From: Haematobia irritans
Taxonomy: Eukaryota > Arthropoda > Insecta > Diptera > Muscidae
Length of the DNA stretch: 64,000 bases
Reading direction: 5' to 3'
NCBI RefSeq assembly: GCF_050003625.1
Contig: NC_134397.1
Span: 148,861,526-148,925,525, forward strand
Part shown: positions 1 through 13,801 of the stretch, piece after piece
Numbering within the stretch: the stretch's first letter is position 1
Layout: the number at the start of each line of letters is the position of its first letter
Position numbers and translations under genes: made by a program
The notes under the pieces: generated by a model
Told to the model about the DNA's origin: nothing
The model's database searches: none
The model's input: only the letters and a program-made list of their open reading frames with translations

Positions 1-3000
1 TAGGGCGCATATTTAAGGAGATATGGGCAAAAGAAGTTTTTCATATAAAAATTTCAATTTTTTTAGGTTTTGGGTGGATTTTTCAATTTTTTTGGGGTGG
101 TCACGAATTAAAGTCCTTTTCGCTCTAGGACGCATATTTAAGAAGATATGGGCAAAAGAAGTTTTTCATATAAAAATTTCAATTTTTTTTAGGTTTTGGG
201 TGGATTTTTCAATTTTTTGGGGTGGTCACGAATTAAAGTCCTTTTCGCTCTAGGACGCATATTTAAGGAGATATGGGCAAAAGAAGTTTTTCATATAAAA
301 ATTTCAATTTTTTTAGGTTTTGGGTGGATTTTTCAATTTTTTTGGGGGTGGTCGCGAATTAAAGTCCTTTTCGCTCTAGGACGCATATTTAAGGAGATAT
401 GGGCAAAAGAAGTTTTTCATATAAAAATTTAAATTTTTTTAGGTTTTGGGTGAATTTTTCAATTTCTTGGGGGTGGTCACGAATTAAAGTCCTTTTCGCT
501 CTAGGACGCTTAGTTTAGGAGATATGGGCAAAAGAAATTTTTCATATAAAAATTTAAATTTTTTTTAGGTTTTGGGTGGATTTTTCAATTTTTTTGGGGT
601 GGTCACGAATTAAAGTCCTTTTCGCTCTAGGACGCATATTTAAGGAGATATGGGCAAAAGAAGTTTTTCATATAAAAATTTCAATTTTTTTAGGTTTTGG
701 GTGAATTTTTCAATTTTTTGGGGGTGGTCACGAATTAAAGTCCTTTTCGGACGCATATTTAAGGAGATATGGGCAAAAGAAGTTTTTGATATAAAAATTT
801 CAATTTTTTTAGGTTTTGGGTGGATTTTTCAATTTTTTGGGGGTGGTCACGAATTAAAGTCCTTTTCGCTCAAGGACGCTTAGTTTAGGAGATATGGGCA
901 AAAGAAGTTTTTCATATAAAAATTTCAATTTTTTTAGGTTTTGGGTGGATTTTTCAATTTTTTGGGGGTGGTCACGAATTAAAGTCCTTTTCGCTCTAGG
1001 ACGCTTAGTTTAGGAGATATGGGCAAAAGAAGTTTTTCATATAAAAATTTCAATTTTTTTAGGTTTTGGGTGGATTTTTCAATTTTTTGGGGGTGGTCAC
1101 GAATTAAAGTCCTTTTCGCTCTAATACGCATATTTAAGGAGATATGGGCAAAAGAAGTTTTTCATATACAAATTTCAATTTTTTTAGGTTTTGAGTGGAT
1201 TTTTCAATTTTTTGGGGGTGGTCACGAATTAAAGTCCTTTTCGCTCTAGGACGCATATTTAAGGAGATATGGGCAAAAGAAGTTTTTCATATAAAAATTT
1301 CAATTTTTTAGGTTTTGGGTGAATTTTTCAATTTTTTGGGGGTGGTCACGAATTAAAGTCCTTTTCGCTCTAGGACGCATATTTAAGGAGATATGGGCAA
1401 AAGAAGTTTTTCATATAAAAATTTCAATTTTTTTAGGATTTGGGTGAATTTTTCAATTTTTTGGGGGTGGTCACGAATTAAAGTCTTTTTCGCTCTAGGA
1501 CGCATATTTAAGGAGATATGGGCAAAAGAAGTTTTTCATATAAAAATTTCAATTTTTTTAGGTTTTGGGTGGATTTTTCAATTTTTTGGGGGTGGTCACG
1601 AATTAAGGTCTTTTTCGCTCTAGGACGCATATTTAAGGAGATATGGGCAAAAGAAGTTTTTCATATAAAAATTTCAATTTTTTTAGGTTTTGGGCGGATT
1701 TTTCAATTTTTTGGGGTGGTCACGAATTAAAGTCCTTTTCACTCTAGGACGCATATTTAAGGAGATATGGGCAAAAGAAGTTTTTCATATAAAAATTTCA
1801 ATTTTTTTAGGTTTTGGGTGGATTTTTCAATTTTTTTGGGGGTGGTCGCGAATTAAAGTCCTTTTCGCTCACGAATGAAAGTCCTTTTCGCTCTAGGACG
1901 CATATTTAAGGAGATATGGGCAAAAGAAGTTTTTCATATAAAAATTTCAATTTTTTTAGGTTTTGGGTGGATTTTTCAATTTTTTGGGGGTGGTCACGAA
2001 TTAAAGTCCTTTTCGCTCTAGGACGCATATTTAAGGAGATATGGGCAAAAGAAGTTTTTCATATAAAAATTTCAATTTTTTTAGGTTTTGGGTGGATTTT
2101 TAAATTTTTTGGGGGTGGTCACGAATTAAAGTCCTTTTCGCTCTAGGACGCTTAGTTTAGGAGATATGGGCAAAAGAAGTTTTTCATATAAAAATTTCAA
2201 TTTTTTAGGATTTGGGTGAATTTTTCAATTTTTTGGGGGTGGTCACGAATTAAAGTCTTTTTCGCTCTAGGACGCATATTTAAGGAGATATGGGCAAAAG
2301 AAGTTTTTCATATAAAAATTTCAATTTTTTTTAGGTTTTGGGTGGATTTTTCAATTTTTTGGGGTGGTCACGAATTAAAGTCCTTTTCGCTCTAGGACGC
2401 ATATTTAAGGAGATATGGGCAAAAGATGTTTTTCATATAAAAATTTCAATTTTTTTAAGTTTTGAGTGGATTTTTCAATTTTTTTGGGGGTGGTCGCGAA
2501 TTAAAGTCCTTTTCGCTCTAGGACGCATATTTAAGGAGATATGGGCAAAAGAAGTTTTTCATATAAAAATTTAAATTTTTTTAGGTTTTGGGTGAATTTT
2601 TCAATTTCTTGGGGGTGGTCACGAATTAAAGTCCTTTTCGCTCTAGGACGCTTAGTTTAGGAGATATGTGCAAAAGAAGTTTTTCATATAAAAATTTCAA
2701 TTTTTTTAGGTTTTGGGTGGATTTTTCAATTTTTTTGGGGTGGTCACGAATGAAAGTCCTTTTCGCTCTAGGTCGCATATTTAAGGAGATATGGGCAAAA
2801 GAAGTTTTTCATATAAAAATTTAATTTTTTTTTAGGTTTTGGGTGGATTTTTCAATTTTTTTGGGGTGGTCACGAATTAAAGTCCTTTTCGCTCTAGGAC
2901 GCATATTTAAGGAGATATGGGCAAAAGAAGTTTTTCATATAAAAATTTCAATTTTTTTAGGTTTTGGGTGAATTTTTCAATTTTTTGGGGGTGGTCACGA

Positions 3001-4787
3001 ATTAAAGTCCTTTTCGCTCTAGGACGCATATTTAAGGAGATATGGGCAAAAGAAGTTTTTCATATAAAAATTTCCATTTTTTTGAGGTTTTGGGTGGATT
3101 TTTCAATTTTTTGGGGGTGGTCACGAATTAAAGTCCATTCCGCTCTAGGACGCTTAGTTTAGAAGATATGAGCAAAAGAAGTTTTTCATATAAAAATTTC
3201 AATTTTTTAGGTTTTGGGTGGATTTTTCAATTTTTTGGGGGTGGTCACGAATTAAAGTCCTTTTCGCTCTAGGACGCTTAGTTTAGGAGATATGGGCAAA
3301 AGAAGTTTTTCATATAAAAATTTCAATTTTTTTAGGTTTTGGGTGGATTTTTCAATTTTTTGGGGGTGGTCACGAATTAAAGTCCTTTTCGCTCTAGGAC
3401 GCTTAGTTTAGGAGATATGGGCAAAAGAAGTTTTTCATATAAAAATTTCAATTTTTTTAGGTTTTGGGTGGATTTTTCAATTTTTTGGGGGTGGTCACGA
3501 ATTAAAGTCCTTTTCGCTCTAGGACGCATATTTAAGGAGATATGGGCAAAAGAAGTTTTTCATATACAAATTTCAATTTTTTTAGGTTTTGAGTGGATTT
3601 TTCAATTTTTTGGGGGTGGTCACGAATTAAAGTCCTTTTCGCTCTAGGACGCATATTTAAGGAGATATGGGCAAAAGAAGTTTTTCATATAAAAATTTCA
3701 ATTTTTTAGGTTTTGGGTGAATTTTTCAATTTTTTGGGGGTGGTCACGAATTAAAGTCCTTTTCGCTCTAGGACGCATATTTAAGGAGATATGGGCAAAA
3801 GAAGTTTTTCATATAAAAATTTCAATTTTTTAGGTTTTGGGTGAATTTTTCAATTTTTTGGGGGTGGTCACGAATTAAAGTCCTTTTCGCTCTAGGACGC
3901 ATATTTAAGGAGATATGGGCAAAAGAAGTTTTTCATATAAAAATTTCAATTTTTTTAGGTTTGGGATTTTTCAATTTTTTTGGGGTGGTCACGAATTAAA
4001 GTCTTTTTCGCTCTAGGACGCATATTTAAGGAGATATGGGCAAAAGAAGTTTTTCATATAAAAATTTCAATTTTTTTTAGGTTTCGGGCGGATTTTTCAA
4101 TTTTTTGGGGTGGTCACGAATTAAAGTCCTTTTCACTCTAGGACGCATATTTAAGGAGATATGGGCAAAAGAAGTTTTTCATATAAAAATTTCAATTTTT
4201 TTTAGGTTTTGGGTGGATTTTTCAATTTTTTTGGGGGTGGTCGCGAATTAAAGTCCTTTTCGCTCTAGGACGCATATTTAAGGAGATATGGGCAAAAGAA
4301 GTTTTTCATATAAAAATTTAAATTTTTTTAGGTTTTGGGTGAATTTTTCAATTTCTTGGGGGTGGTCACGAATTAAAGTCCTTTTCGCTCTAGGACGCTT
4401 AGTTTAGGAGATATGGGCAAAAGAAGTTTTTCATATAAAAATTTCAATTTTTTTAGGTTTGGGGTGGATTTTTCAATTTTTTTGGGGTGGTCACGAATGA
4501 AAGTCCTTTTCGCTCTAGGACGCATATTTAAGGAGATATGGGCAAAAGAAGTTTTTCATATAAAAATTTCAATTTTTTTAGGTTTTGGGTGGATTTTTCA
4601 ATTTTTTTGGGGTGGTCACGAATTAAAGTCCTTTTCGCTCTAGGACGCATATTTAAGGAGATATGGGCAAAAGAAGTTTTTCATATAAAAATTTCAATTT
4701 TTTTAGGTTTTGGGTGAATTTTTCAATTTTTTGGGGGTGGTCACGAATTAAAGTCCTTTTCGCTCTAGGACGCATATTTAAGGAGAT

Positions 4788-7400
4788 ATGGGCAAAAGAA
4801 GTTTTTCATATAAAAATTTCAATTTTTTTAGGTTTTGGGTGGATTTTTCAATTTTTTGGGGGTGGTCACGAATTAAAGTCTTTTTCGCTCTAGGACGCAT
4901 ATTTAAGGAGATATGGGCAAAAGAAGTTTTTCATATAAAAATTTCAATTTTTTTTAGGTTTTGGGCGGATTTTTCAATTTTTTGGGGTGGTCACGAATTA
5001 AAGTCCTTTTCACTCTAGGACGCATATTTAAGGAGATATGGGCAAAAGAAGTTTTTCATATAAAAATTTCAATTTTTTTAGGTTTTGGGTGGATTTTTCA
5101 ATTTTTTTGGGGGTGGTCGCGAATTAAAGTCCTTTTCGCTCTAGGACGCATATTTAAGGAGATATGGGCAAAAGAAGTTTTTCATATAAAAATTTAAATT
5201 TTTTTAGGTTTTGGGTGAATTTTTCAATTTCTTGGGGGTGGTCACGAATTAAAGTCCTTTTCGCTCTAGGACGCTTAGTTTAGGAGATATGGGCAAAAGA
5301 AGTTTTTCATATAAAAATTTCAATTTTTTTAGGTTTGGGGTGGATTTTTCAATTTTTTTGGGGTGGTCACGAATGAAAGTCCTTTTCGCTCTAGGACGCA
5401 TATTTAAGGAGATATGGGCAAAAGAAGTTTTTCATATAAAAATTTCAATTTTTTTAGGTTTTGGGTGGATTTTTCAATTTTTTTGGGGTGGTCACGAATT
5501 AAAGTCCTTTTCGCTCTAGGACGCATATTTAAGGAGATATGGGCAAAAGAAGTTTTTCATATAAAAATTTCAATTTTTTTAGGTTTTGGGTGAATTTTTC
5601 AATTTTTTGGGGGTGGTCACGAATTAAAGTCCTTTTCGCTCTAGGACGCATATTTAAGGAGATATGGGCAAAAGAAGTTTTTCATATAAAAATTTCAATT
5701 TTTTTAGGTTTTGGGTGGATTTTTCAATTTTTTGGGGGTGGTCACGAATTAAAGTCCTTTTCGCTCTAGGACGCATATTTAAGGAGATATGGACAAAAGA
5801 AGTTTTTCATATAAAAATTTCAATTCTTTTAGGTTTTGGGTGGATTTTTCAATTTTTTGGGGGTGGTTACGAATTAAAGTCCTTTTCGCTCTAGGACGCT
5901 TAGTTTAGGAGATATGGGCAAAAGAAGTTTTTCATATAAAAATTTCAATTTTTTTTAGGTTTTGGGTGGATTTTTCAATTTTTTGGGGGTGGTCACGAAT
6001 TAAAGTCCTTTTCGCTCTAGGACGCATATTTAAGGAGATATGGGCAAAAGAAGTTTTTCATATACAAATTTCAATTTTTTTAGGTTTTGGGTGGATTTTT
6101 CAATTTTTTGGGGGTGGTCACGAATTAAAGTCCTTTTCGCTCTAGGACGCATATTTAAGGAGATATGGGCAAAAGAAGTTTTTCATATAAAAATTTAAAT
6201 TTTTTAAGTTTTGGGTGAATTTTTCAATTTTTTGGGGGTGGTCACGAATTAAAGTCCTTTTCGCTCTAGGACGCTTAGTTTAGGAGATATGGGCAAAAGA
6301 AGTTTTTCATATAAAAATTTCAATTTTTTAGGATTTGGGTGAATTTTTCAATTTTTTGGGGGTGGTCACGAATTAAAGACTTTTTTGCTCTAGGACGCAT
6401 ATTTAAGGAGATATGGGCAAAAGAAGTTTTTCATATAAAAATTTCAATTTTTTTTAGGTTTTGGGTGGATTTTTCAATTTTTTGGGGTGGTCACGAATTA
6501 AAGTCCTTTTCGCTCTAGGACGCATATTTAAGGAGATATGGGCAAAGGATGTTTTTCATATAAAAATTTCAATTTTTTTAAGTTTTGAGTGGATTTTTCA
6601 ATTTTTTTGGGGGTGGTCGCGAATTAAAGTCCTTTTCGCTCTAGGACGCATATTTAAGGAGATATGGGCAAAAGAAGTTTTTCATATAAAAATTTAAATT
6701 TTTTTAGGTTTTGGGTGAATTTTTCAATTTCTTGGGGGTGGTCACGAATTAAAGTCCTTTTCGCTCTAGGACGCTTAGTTTAGGAGATATGTGCAAAAGA
6801 AGTTTTTCATATAAAAATTTCAATTTTTTTAGGTTTTGGGTGGATTTTTCAATTTTTTTGGGGTGGTCACGAATGAAAGTCCTTTTCGCTCTAGGTCGCA
6901 TATTTAAGGAGATATGGGCAAAAGAAGTTTTTCATATAAAAATTTAAATTTTTTTTAGGTTTTGGGTGGATTTTTCAATTTTTTTGGGGTGGTCACGAAT
7001 TAAAGTCCTTTTCGCTCTAGGACGCATATTTAAGGAGATATGGGCAAAAGAAGTTTTTCATATAAAAATTTCAATTTTGTTAGGTTTTGGGTGAATTTTT
7101 CAATTTTTTGGGGGTGGTCACGAATTAAAGTCCTTTTCGCTCTAGGACGCATATTTAAGGAGATATGGGCAAAAGAAGTTTTTCATATAAAAATTTCCAT
7201 TTTTTGAGGTTTTGGGTGGATTTTTCAATTTTTTGGGGGTGGTCACGAATTAAAGTCCTTTCCGCTCTAGGACGCTTAGTTTAGAAGATATGGACAAAAG
7301 AAGTTTTTCATATAAAAATTTCAATTTTTTAGGTTTTGGGTGGATTTTTCAATTTTTTGGGGGTGGTCACGAATTAAAGTCCTTTTCGCTCTAGGACGCT
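4788..7400 (+). repeat. Higher-order repeat, 20-monomer type, copy 1
   Basis: This stretch of about 21 monomers shares its ordered set of rare variants with two others. It carries GGTTTGGGGTGGA with GAATGAAAG (near 5330-5390), ATGGACAAAAG, CATATACAAATT, TTTTTTAAGTTTTGGG, TTAGGATTTGGG and CTAGGTCGCATA (near 6890). The same order recurs 2499-2500 bp downstream (from about 7765) and 14234-14235 bp downstream (from about 19023). Period 2500 equals 20 monomers. Confidence 0.85.
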
Positions 7401-7764
7401 TAGTTTAGGAGATATGGGCAAAAGAAGTTTTTCATATAAAAATTTCAATTTTTTTAGGTTTTGGGTGGATTTTTCAATTTTTTGGGGATGGTCACGAATT
7501 AAAGTCCTTTTCGCTCTAGGACGCATATTTAAGGAGATATGGGCAAAAGAAGTTTTTCATATAAAAATTTCAATTTTTTTAGGTTTTGGGTGGATTTTTC
7601 AATTTTTTGGGGGTGGTCACGAATTAAAGTCCTTTTCGCTCTAGGACGCATATTTAAGGAGATATGGACAAAAGAAGTTTTTCATATAAAAATTTCAATT
7701 TTTTTAGGTTTTGGGTGGATTTTTCAATTTTTTGGGGGTGGTCACGAATTAAAGTCCTTTTCGC

Positions 7765-9790
7765 TCTAGGACGCTTAGTTTAGGAGATATGGGCAAAAGA
7801 AGTTTTTCATATAAAAATTTCAATTTTTTTAGGTTTGGGGTGGATTTTTCAATTTTTTTGGGGTGGTCACGAATGAAAGTCCTTTTCGCTCTAGGACGCA
7901 TATTTAAGGAGATATGGGCAAAAGAAGTTTTTCATATAAAAATTTCAATTTTTTTAGGTTTTGGGTGGATTTTTCAATTTTTTTGGGGTGGTCACGAATT
8001 AAAGTCCTTTTCGCTCTAGGACGCATATTTAAGGAGATATGGGCAAAAGAAGTTTTTCATATAAAAATTTCAATTTTTTTAGGTTTTGGGTGAATTTTTC
8101 AATTTTTTGGGGGTGGTCACGAATTAAAGTCCTTTTCGCTCTAGGACGCATATTTAACGAGATATGGGCAAAAGAAGTTTTTCATATAAAAATTTCAATT
8201 TTTTTAGGTTTTGGGTGGATTTTTCAATTTTTTGGGGGTGGTCACGAATTAAAGTCCTTTTCGCTCTAGGACGCATATTTAAGGAGATATGGACAAAAGA
8301 AGTTTTTCATATAAAAATTTCAATTTTTTTAGGTTTTGGGTGGATTTTTCAATTTTTTGGGGGTGGTCACGAATTAAAGTCCTTTTCGCTCTAGGACGCT
8401 TAGTTTAGGAGATATGGGCAAAAGAAGTTTTTCATATAAAAATTTCAATTTTTTTTAGGTTTTGGGTGGATTTTTCAATTTTTTGGGGGTGGTCACGAAT
8501 TAAAGTCCTTTTCGCTCTAGGACGCATATTTAAGGAGATATGGGCAAAAGAAGTTTTTCATATACAAATTTCAATTTTTTTAGGTTTTGGGTGGATTTTT
8601 CAATATTTTGGGGGTGGTCACGAATTAAAGTCCTTTTCGCTCTAGGACGCATATTTAAGGAGATATGGGCAAAAGAAGTTTTTCATATAAAAATTTAAAT
8701 TTTTTAAGTTTTGGGTGAATTTTTCAATTTTTTGGGGGTGGTCACGAATTAAAGTCCTTTTCGCTCTAGGACGCTTAGTTTAGGAGATATGGGCAAAAGA
8801 AGTTTTTCATATAAAAATTTCAATTTTTTAGGATTTGGGTGAATTTTTCAATTTTTTGGGGGTGGTCACGAATTAAAGTCTTTTTTGCTCTAGGACGCAT
8901 ATTTAAGGAGATATGGGCAAAAGAAGTTTTTCATATAAAAATTTCAATTTTTTTAGGTTTTGGGTGGATTTTTCAATTTTTTGGGGTGGTCACGAATTAA
9001 AGTCCTTTTCGCTCTAGGACGCATATTTAAGGAGATATGGGCAAAAGATGTTTTTCATATAAAAATTTCAATTTTTTTAAGTTTTGAGTGGATTTTTCAA
9101 TTTTTTTGGGGTTGGTCGCGAATTAAAGTCCTTTTCGCTCTAGGACGCATATTTAAGGAGATATGGGCAAAAGAAGTTTTTCATATAAAAATTTAAATTT
9201 TTTTAGGTTTTGGGTGAATTTTTCAATTTCTTGGGGGTGGTCACGAATTAAAGTCCTTTTCGCTCTAGGACGCTTAGTTTAGGAGATATGTGCAAAAGAA
9301 GTTTTTCATATAAAAATTTCAATTTTTTTAGGTTTTGGGTGGATTTTTCAATTTTTTTGGGGTGGTCACGAATGAAAGTCCTTTTCGCTTTAGGTCGCAT
9401 ATTTAAGGAGATATGGGCAAAAGAAGTTTTTCATATAAAAATTTAAATTTTTTTTAGGTTTTGGGTGGATTTTTCAATTTTTTTGGGGTGGTCACGAATT
9501 AAAGTCCTTTTCGCTCTAGGACGCATATTTAAGGAGATATGGGCAAAAGAAGTTTTTCATATAAAAATTTCAATTTTTTTAGGTTTTGGGTGAATTTTTC
9601 AATTTTTTGGGGGTGGTCACGAATTAAAGTCCTTTTCGCTCTAGGACGCATATTTAAGGAGATATGGGCAAAAGAAGTTTTTCATATAAAAATTTCCATT
9701 TTTTTGAGGTTTTGGGTGGATTTTTCAATTTTTTGGGGGTGGTCACGAATTAAAGTCCTTTCCGCTCTAGGACGCTTAGTTTAGGAGATA
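7765..9790 (+). repeat. Higher-order repeat, 20-monomer type, copy 2
   Basis: This is the tandem neighbour of copy 1 at offset 2499-2500 bp. Diagnostic variants repeat in order, including GGGGTGGATTTTT with GAATGAAAG at 7840-7880 and the CTAGGTCGCATA-type junction near 9390 (here preceded by GCTTTAGG). After about 9790 a two-monomer duplication disturbs the register. Confidence 0.8.
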
Positions 9791-11139
9791 TGGGCAAAAG
9801 AAGTTTTTCATATAAAAATTTCAATTTTTTTAGGTTTTGGGTGGATTTTTCAATTTTTTGGGGATGGTCACGAATTAAAGTCCTTTTCGCTCTAGGACGC
9901 ATATTTAAGGAGATATGGGCAAAAGAAGTTTTTCATATAAAAATTTCCATTTTTTTGAGGTTTTGGGTGGATTTTTCAATTTTTTGGGGGTGGTCACGAA
10001 TTAAAGTCCTTTCCGCTCTAGGACGCTTAGTTTAGAAGATATGGGCAAAAGAAGTTTTTCATATAAAAATTTCAATTTTTTAGGTTTTGGGTGGATTTTT
10101 CAATTTTTTGGGGGTGGTCACGAATTAAAGTCCTTTTCGCTCTAGGACGCTTAGTTTAGGAGATATGGGCAAAAGAAGTTTTTCATATAAAAATTTCAAT
10201 TTTTTTAGGTTTGGGGTGGATTTTTCAATTTTTTGGGGATGGTCACGAATTAAAGTCCTTTTCGCTCTAGGACGCATATTTAAGGAGATATGGGCAAAAG
10301 AAGTTTTTCATATAAAAATTTCAATTTTTTTAGGTTTTGGGTGGATTTTTCATTTTTTTGGGGTGGTCACGAATTAAAGTCCTTTTCGCTCTAGGACGCA
10401 TATTTAAGGAGATATGGGCAAAAGAAGTTTTTCATATAAAAATTTCATTTTTTTTAGGTTTTGGGTGAATTTTTCAATTTTTTGGGGGTGGTCACGAATT
10501 AAAGTCCTTTTCGCTCTAGGACGCATATTTAAGGAGATATGGGCAAAAGAAGTTTTTCATATAAAAATTTAAATTTTTTTAGGTTTTGGGTGGATTTTTC
10601 AATTTTTTGGGGTGGTCACGAATTAAAGTCCTTTTCGCTCTAGGACGCATATTTAAGGAGTTATGGGCAAAAGAAGTTTTTCTTATAAAAATTTCAATTT
10701 TTTTAGGTTTTGGGTGAATTTTTCAATTCTTTGGGGGTGGTCACGAATTAAAGTCCTTTTCGCTCTAGGACGCATATTTAAGGAGATATGGACAAAAGAA
10801 GTTTTTCATATAAAAATTTCAATTTTTTTAGGTTTTGGGTGAATTTCTCAATTTTTTGGGGTGGTCACGAATTAAAGTCCTTTTCGCTCTAGGACGCTTA
10901 GTTTAGGAGATATGGGCAAAACAAGTTTTTCATATACAAATTTAAATTTTTTTAGGTTTTGGGTGGATTTTTAAATTTTTTGGGGTGGTCACGAATTAAA
11001 GTCCTTTTCGCTCTAGGACGCATATTTAAGGAGATATGGGCAAAAGAAGTTTGTCATATAAAAATTTCAATTTTTTTAGGTTTTGGGTGGATTTTTCAAT
11101 TTTTTGGGGGTGGTCACGAATTAAAGTCCTTTTCGCTCT

Positions 11140-13190
11140 AGGACGCTTAGTTTAGGAGATATGGGCAAAAGAAGTTTTTCATATAAAAATTTCAATTTTT
11201 TTAGGTTTTGGGTGGATTTTTCAATTTTTTGGGTGTGGTCACGAATACAAGTCCTTTTCGCTCTAGGACGCATATTTAAGGAGATATAGGCAAAAGAAGT
11301 TTTTCATATAAAAATTTCATTTTTTTTAGGTTTTGGGTGGATTTTTCAATTTTTTGGGGTGGTCACGAATTAAAGTCCTTTTCGCTCTAGGACGCATATT
11401 TAAGGAGATATGGGCAAAAGAAGTTTTTCATATAAAAATTTCAATTTTTTTAGGTTTTGGGTGGATTTTTCAATTTTTTTGGGGGTGGTCACGAATTAAA
11501 GTCCTTTTCGCTCTAGGACGCATACTTAAGGAGATATGGGCAAAAGAAGTTTTTCATATAAAAATTTCAATTTTTTTAGGTTTTGGGTGAATTTTTAAAT
11601 TTTTTGGGGGTGGTCACGAATTAAAGTCCATTTCGCTCTAGGACGCTTAGTTTAGGAGATAGGGGGAAGAGAAGTTTTTCATATAAAAATTTCAATTTTT
11701 TAGGTTTTGGGTGGATTTTTAACATTTTTGGGGGTGGTCACGAATTAAAGTCCTTTTCGCTCTAGGACGCATATTTAAGGAGATATGGGCAAAAGAAGTT
11801 TTTCATATAAAAATTTCATGTTTTTTAGGTTTTGGGTGGATTCTTAAATTTTTTTGCGGTGGTCACGAATTAAAGTCGTTTTCGCTCTAGGACGCATATT
11901 TAAGGAGATATGGGCAAAAGAAGGTTTTCATATAAAAATTTCAATTTTTTTAGGTTTTGGGTGAATTTTTCAATTTTTTGGGGGTGGTCACGAATTAAAG
12001 TCCTTTTCGCTCTAGGACGCATATTTAAGGAGATATGGGCAAAAGAAGTTTTTTGGGTGGATTTTTCAATTTTTTGGGGGTGGTCACGAATTAAAGTCCT
12101 TTTCGCTCTAGGACGCTTAGTTTAGGAGATATGGGCAAAAGATGTTTTTCATATAAAAATTTCAATTTTTTTAGGTTTTGGGTGGATTTTTCAATTTTTT
12201 GCGGGTGGTCACGAATTAAAGTCCTTTTCGCTCTAGGACGCTTAGTTTAGGAGATATGGGCAAAAGAAGTTTTTCATATAAAAATTTCAATTTTTTTTAG
12301 GTTTTGGGTGGATTTTTCAATTTTTTGGGGGTGGTCACGTATTAAAGTCCTTTTCGCTCTAGGACGCATATTTAAGGAGATATGGGCAAAAGAAGTTTTT
12401 CATATAAAAATTTCAATTTTTTTAGGTTTTGGGTGGATTTTTCAATTTTTTGGGGGTGGTCACGAATTAAAGTCCTTTTCGCTCTAGGACGCATATTTAA
12501 GGAGATATGGACAAAAGAAGTTTTTCATATAAAAATTTCAATTTTTTTAGGTTTTGGGTGGATTTTTCAATTTTTTGGGGGTGGTCACGAATTAAAGTCC
12601 TTTTCGCTCTAGGACGCTTAGTTTAGGAGATTGGGCAAAAGAAGTTTTTCATATACAAATTTTATTTTTTTTAGGTTTTGGGTGAATTTTTCAATTTTTT
12701 GGGGGTGTTCACGAATTAAAGTCCTTTTCGTTCTAGGACGCATATTTAAGGAGATATGGGCAAAAGAAGTTTTTCATATACAAATTTAAATTTTTTAGGT
12801 TTTGGGTGGATTTTTAAATTTTTTGGGGGTGGTCACGAATTAAAGTCCTTTTCGCTCTAGGACGCTTAGTTAGGAGATTGGGCAAAAGAAGTTTTTCATA
12901 TAAAAATTTTATTTTTTTAGGTTTTGGGTGAATTTTGCAATTTTTTGGGGGTGGTCACGAATTAAAGTCCTTTTCGCTCTAGGACGCATATTTAAGGTGA
13001 TATGGGCAAAAGAAGTTTTTTGGGTGGATTTTTCAATTTTTTGGGGGTGGTCACGAATTAAAGTCCTTTTCGCTCTAGGACGCTTAGTTTAGGAGATATG
13101 GGCAAAAGAAGTTTTTCATATAAAAATTTCAATTTTTTTTAGGTTTTGGGTGGATTTTTCAATTTTTTGGGGGTGGTCACGAATTAAAGT
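11140..13190 (+). repeat. Satellite block duplicated across the small element, copy 1
   Basis: Linked rare variants occur here and again after 15101 in the same order: GTGTGGTCACGAATA (11230), GCATACTTAAGG (11520), GAGATAGGGGGAA (11657), GGATTCTTAAATT (11848), AAGTCGTTTTCG (11874), GAAGGTTTTCAT (11920), the approx. 29-bp deletion (12045), CTTAGTTAGGAGATTGGG (12865) and TTTTGCAATTTT (12934). The offset to copy 2 is 3899 bp in the first half. Confidence 0.88.
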
Positions 13191-13514
13191 CCTTTTCGCT
13201 CTAGGACGCTTTGTTTAGGAGATATGGGAAAAAGAAGTTTTTCATATAAAAATTTCAATTTTTTTAGGTTTTGGGTGGATTTTTCAATTTTTTGGGGGTG
13301 GTCACGAATTAAAGTCCTTTTCGCTCTAGGACGCTTAGTTTAGGAGATATGGGCAAAAGAAGTTTGTCATATAAAAATTTCAATTTTTTTAGGTTTTGGG
13401 TGGATTTTTCAATTTTTTGGGGGTGGTCACGAATTAAAGTCCTTTTCACTCTAGGACGCTTAGTTTAGGAGATATGGGCAAAAGAAGTTTTTCATATAAA
13501 AATTTCAATTTTTT

Positions 13515-13552
13515 TATACCCACCACCATAGAATGGTGACGGGGGTATAATA
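13515..13552 (+). other. 5' terminal hairpin of the element
   Basis: TATACCC and CACCAT pair with ATGGTG and GGGGTATA across an AGA loop. This makes an almost complete stem-loop from the first base of the element. The arm TACCCACCACCAT (13517-13529) is also the left half of the subterminal inverted repeat. Confidence 0.75.
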
Positions 13553-13652
13553 AGTTTGTCATTCCGTTTGTAACACATCGAAATATCGATTTCCGACTAT
13601 ATAAAGTATATATATTCTTGATCAGGGAGAAATTCTAAGACGATATAACGAT

Positions 13653-13664
13653 GTCCGTCTGTCC

Positions 13665-13700
<36 letters not shown>
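13653..13700 (+). repeat. (GTCY)12 microsatellite
   Basis: Twelve GTCC/GTCT units run without interruption. The two GTCC units lie first and third, and the rest are pure GTCT. A TA-rich tract lies about 40 bp upstream (13598-13615). The pairing of a TA run and a GTCY run around a short conserved core is the published hallmark of dipteran mini-me elements. Confidence 0.95.
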
Positions 13701-13702
<2 letters not shown>

Positions 13703-13801
13703 TGTAATCACGCTACAGTCTTCAATAATGAAGCAATCGTGCTGAAATTTTGCACAAACTCGTCTTTTGTCTGCAGGCAGGTCAAGTTCGAAGATGGGCT
13801 A

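Larger units (their letters stand above)
1..13514 (+). repeat. 125-bp satellite array, left segment
   Basis: About 108 head-to-tail monomers of 125 bp (range about 93-127), with no change of orientation. Each monomer runs GGACGCATATTTAAGGAG, ATGGGCAAAAGAAG, a T5/CATAT/A5 dyad, CAATTTTTTTAGG, TTTTGGGTGGA, a second CAATTTTTTGGGGG, TGGTCACGAATTAAAG, then TCCTTTTCGCTCTA. Consensus composition counted by eye is A34 C13 G28 T50. Two junction types alternate: type A (GCATATTTAAGG) and type B (GCTTAGTTTAGG). Length varies mostly through the T runs. Short open frames of 60-120 codons cross two or three monomers, but they shift frame every 125 bp and are not genes. Shortened monomers lie near 12045 and 13015. 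A 20-odd-bp stutter lies at about 1868-1890. Confidence 0.98.

Noticed and set aside
1..13514. CRISPR-like regular repeats
   Set aside because: The whole 125-bp unit repeats with no unique spacers, and the surroundings are eukaryotic transposons.
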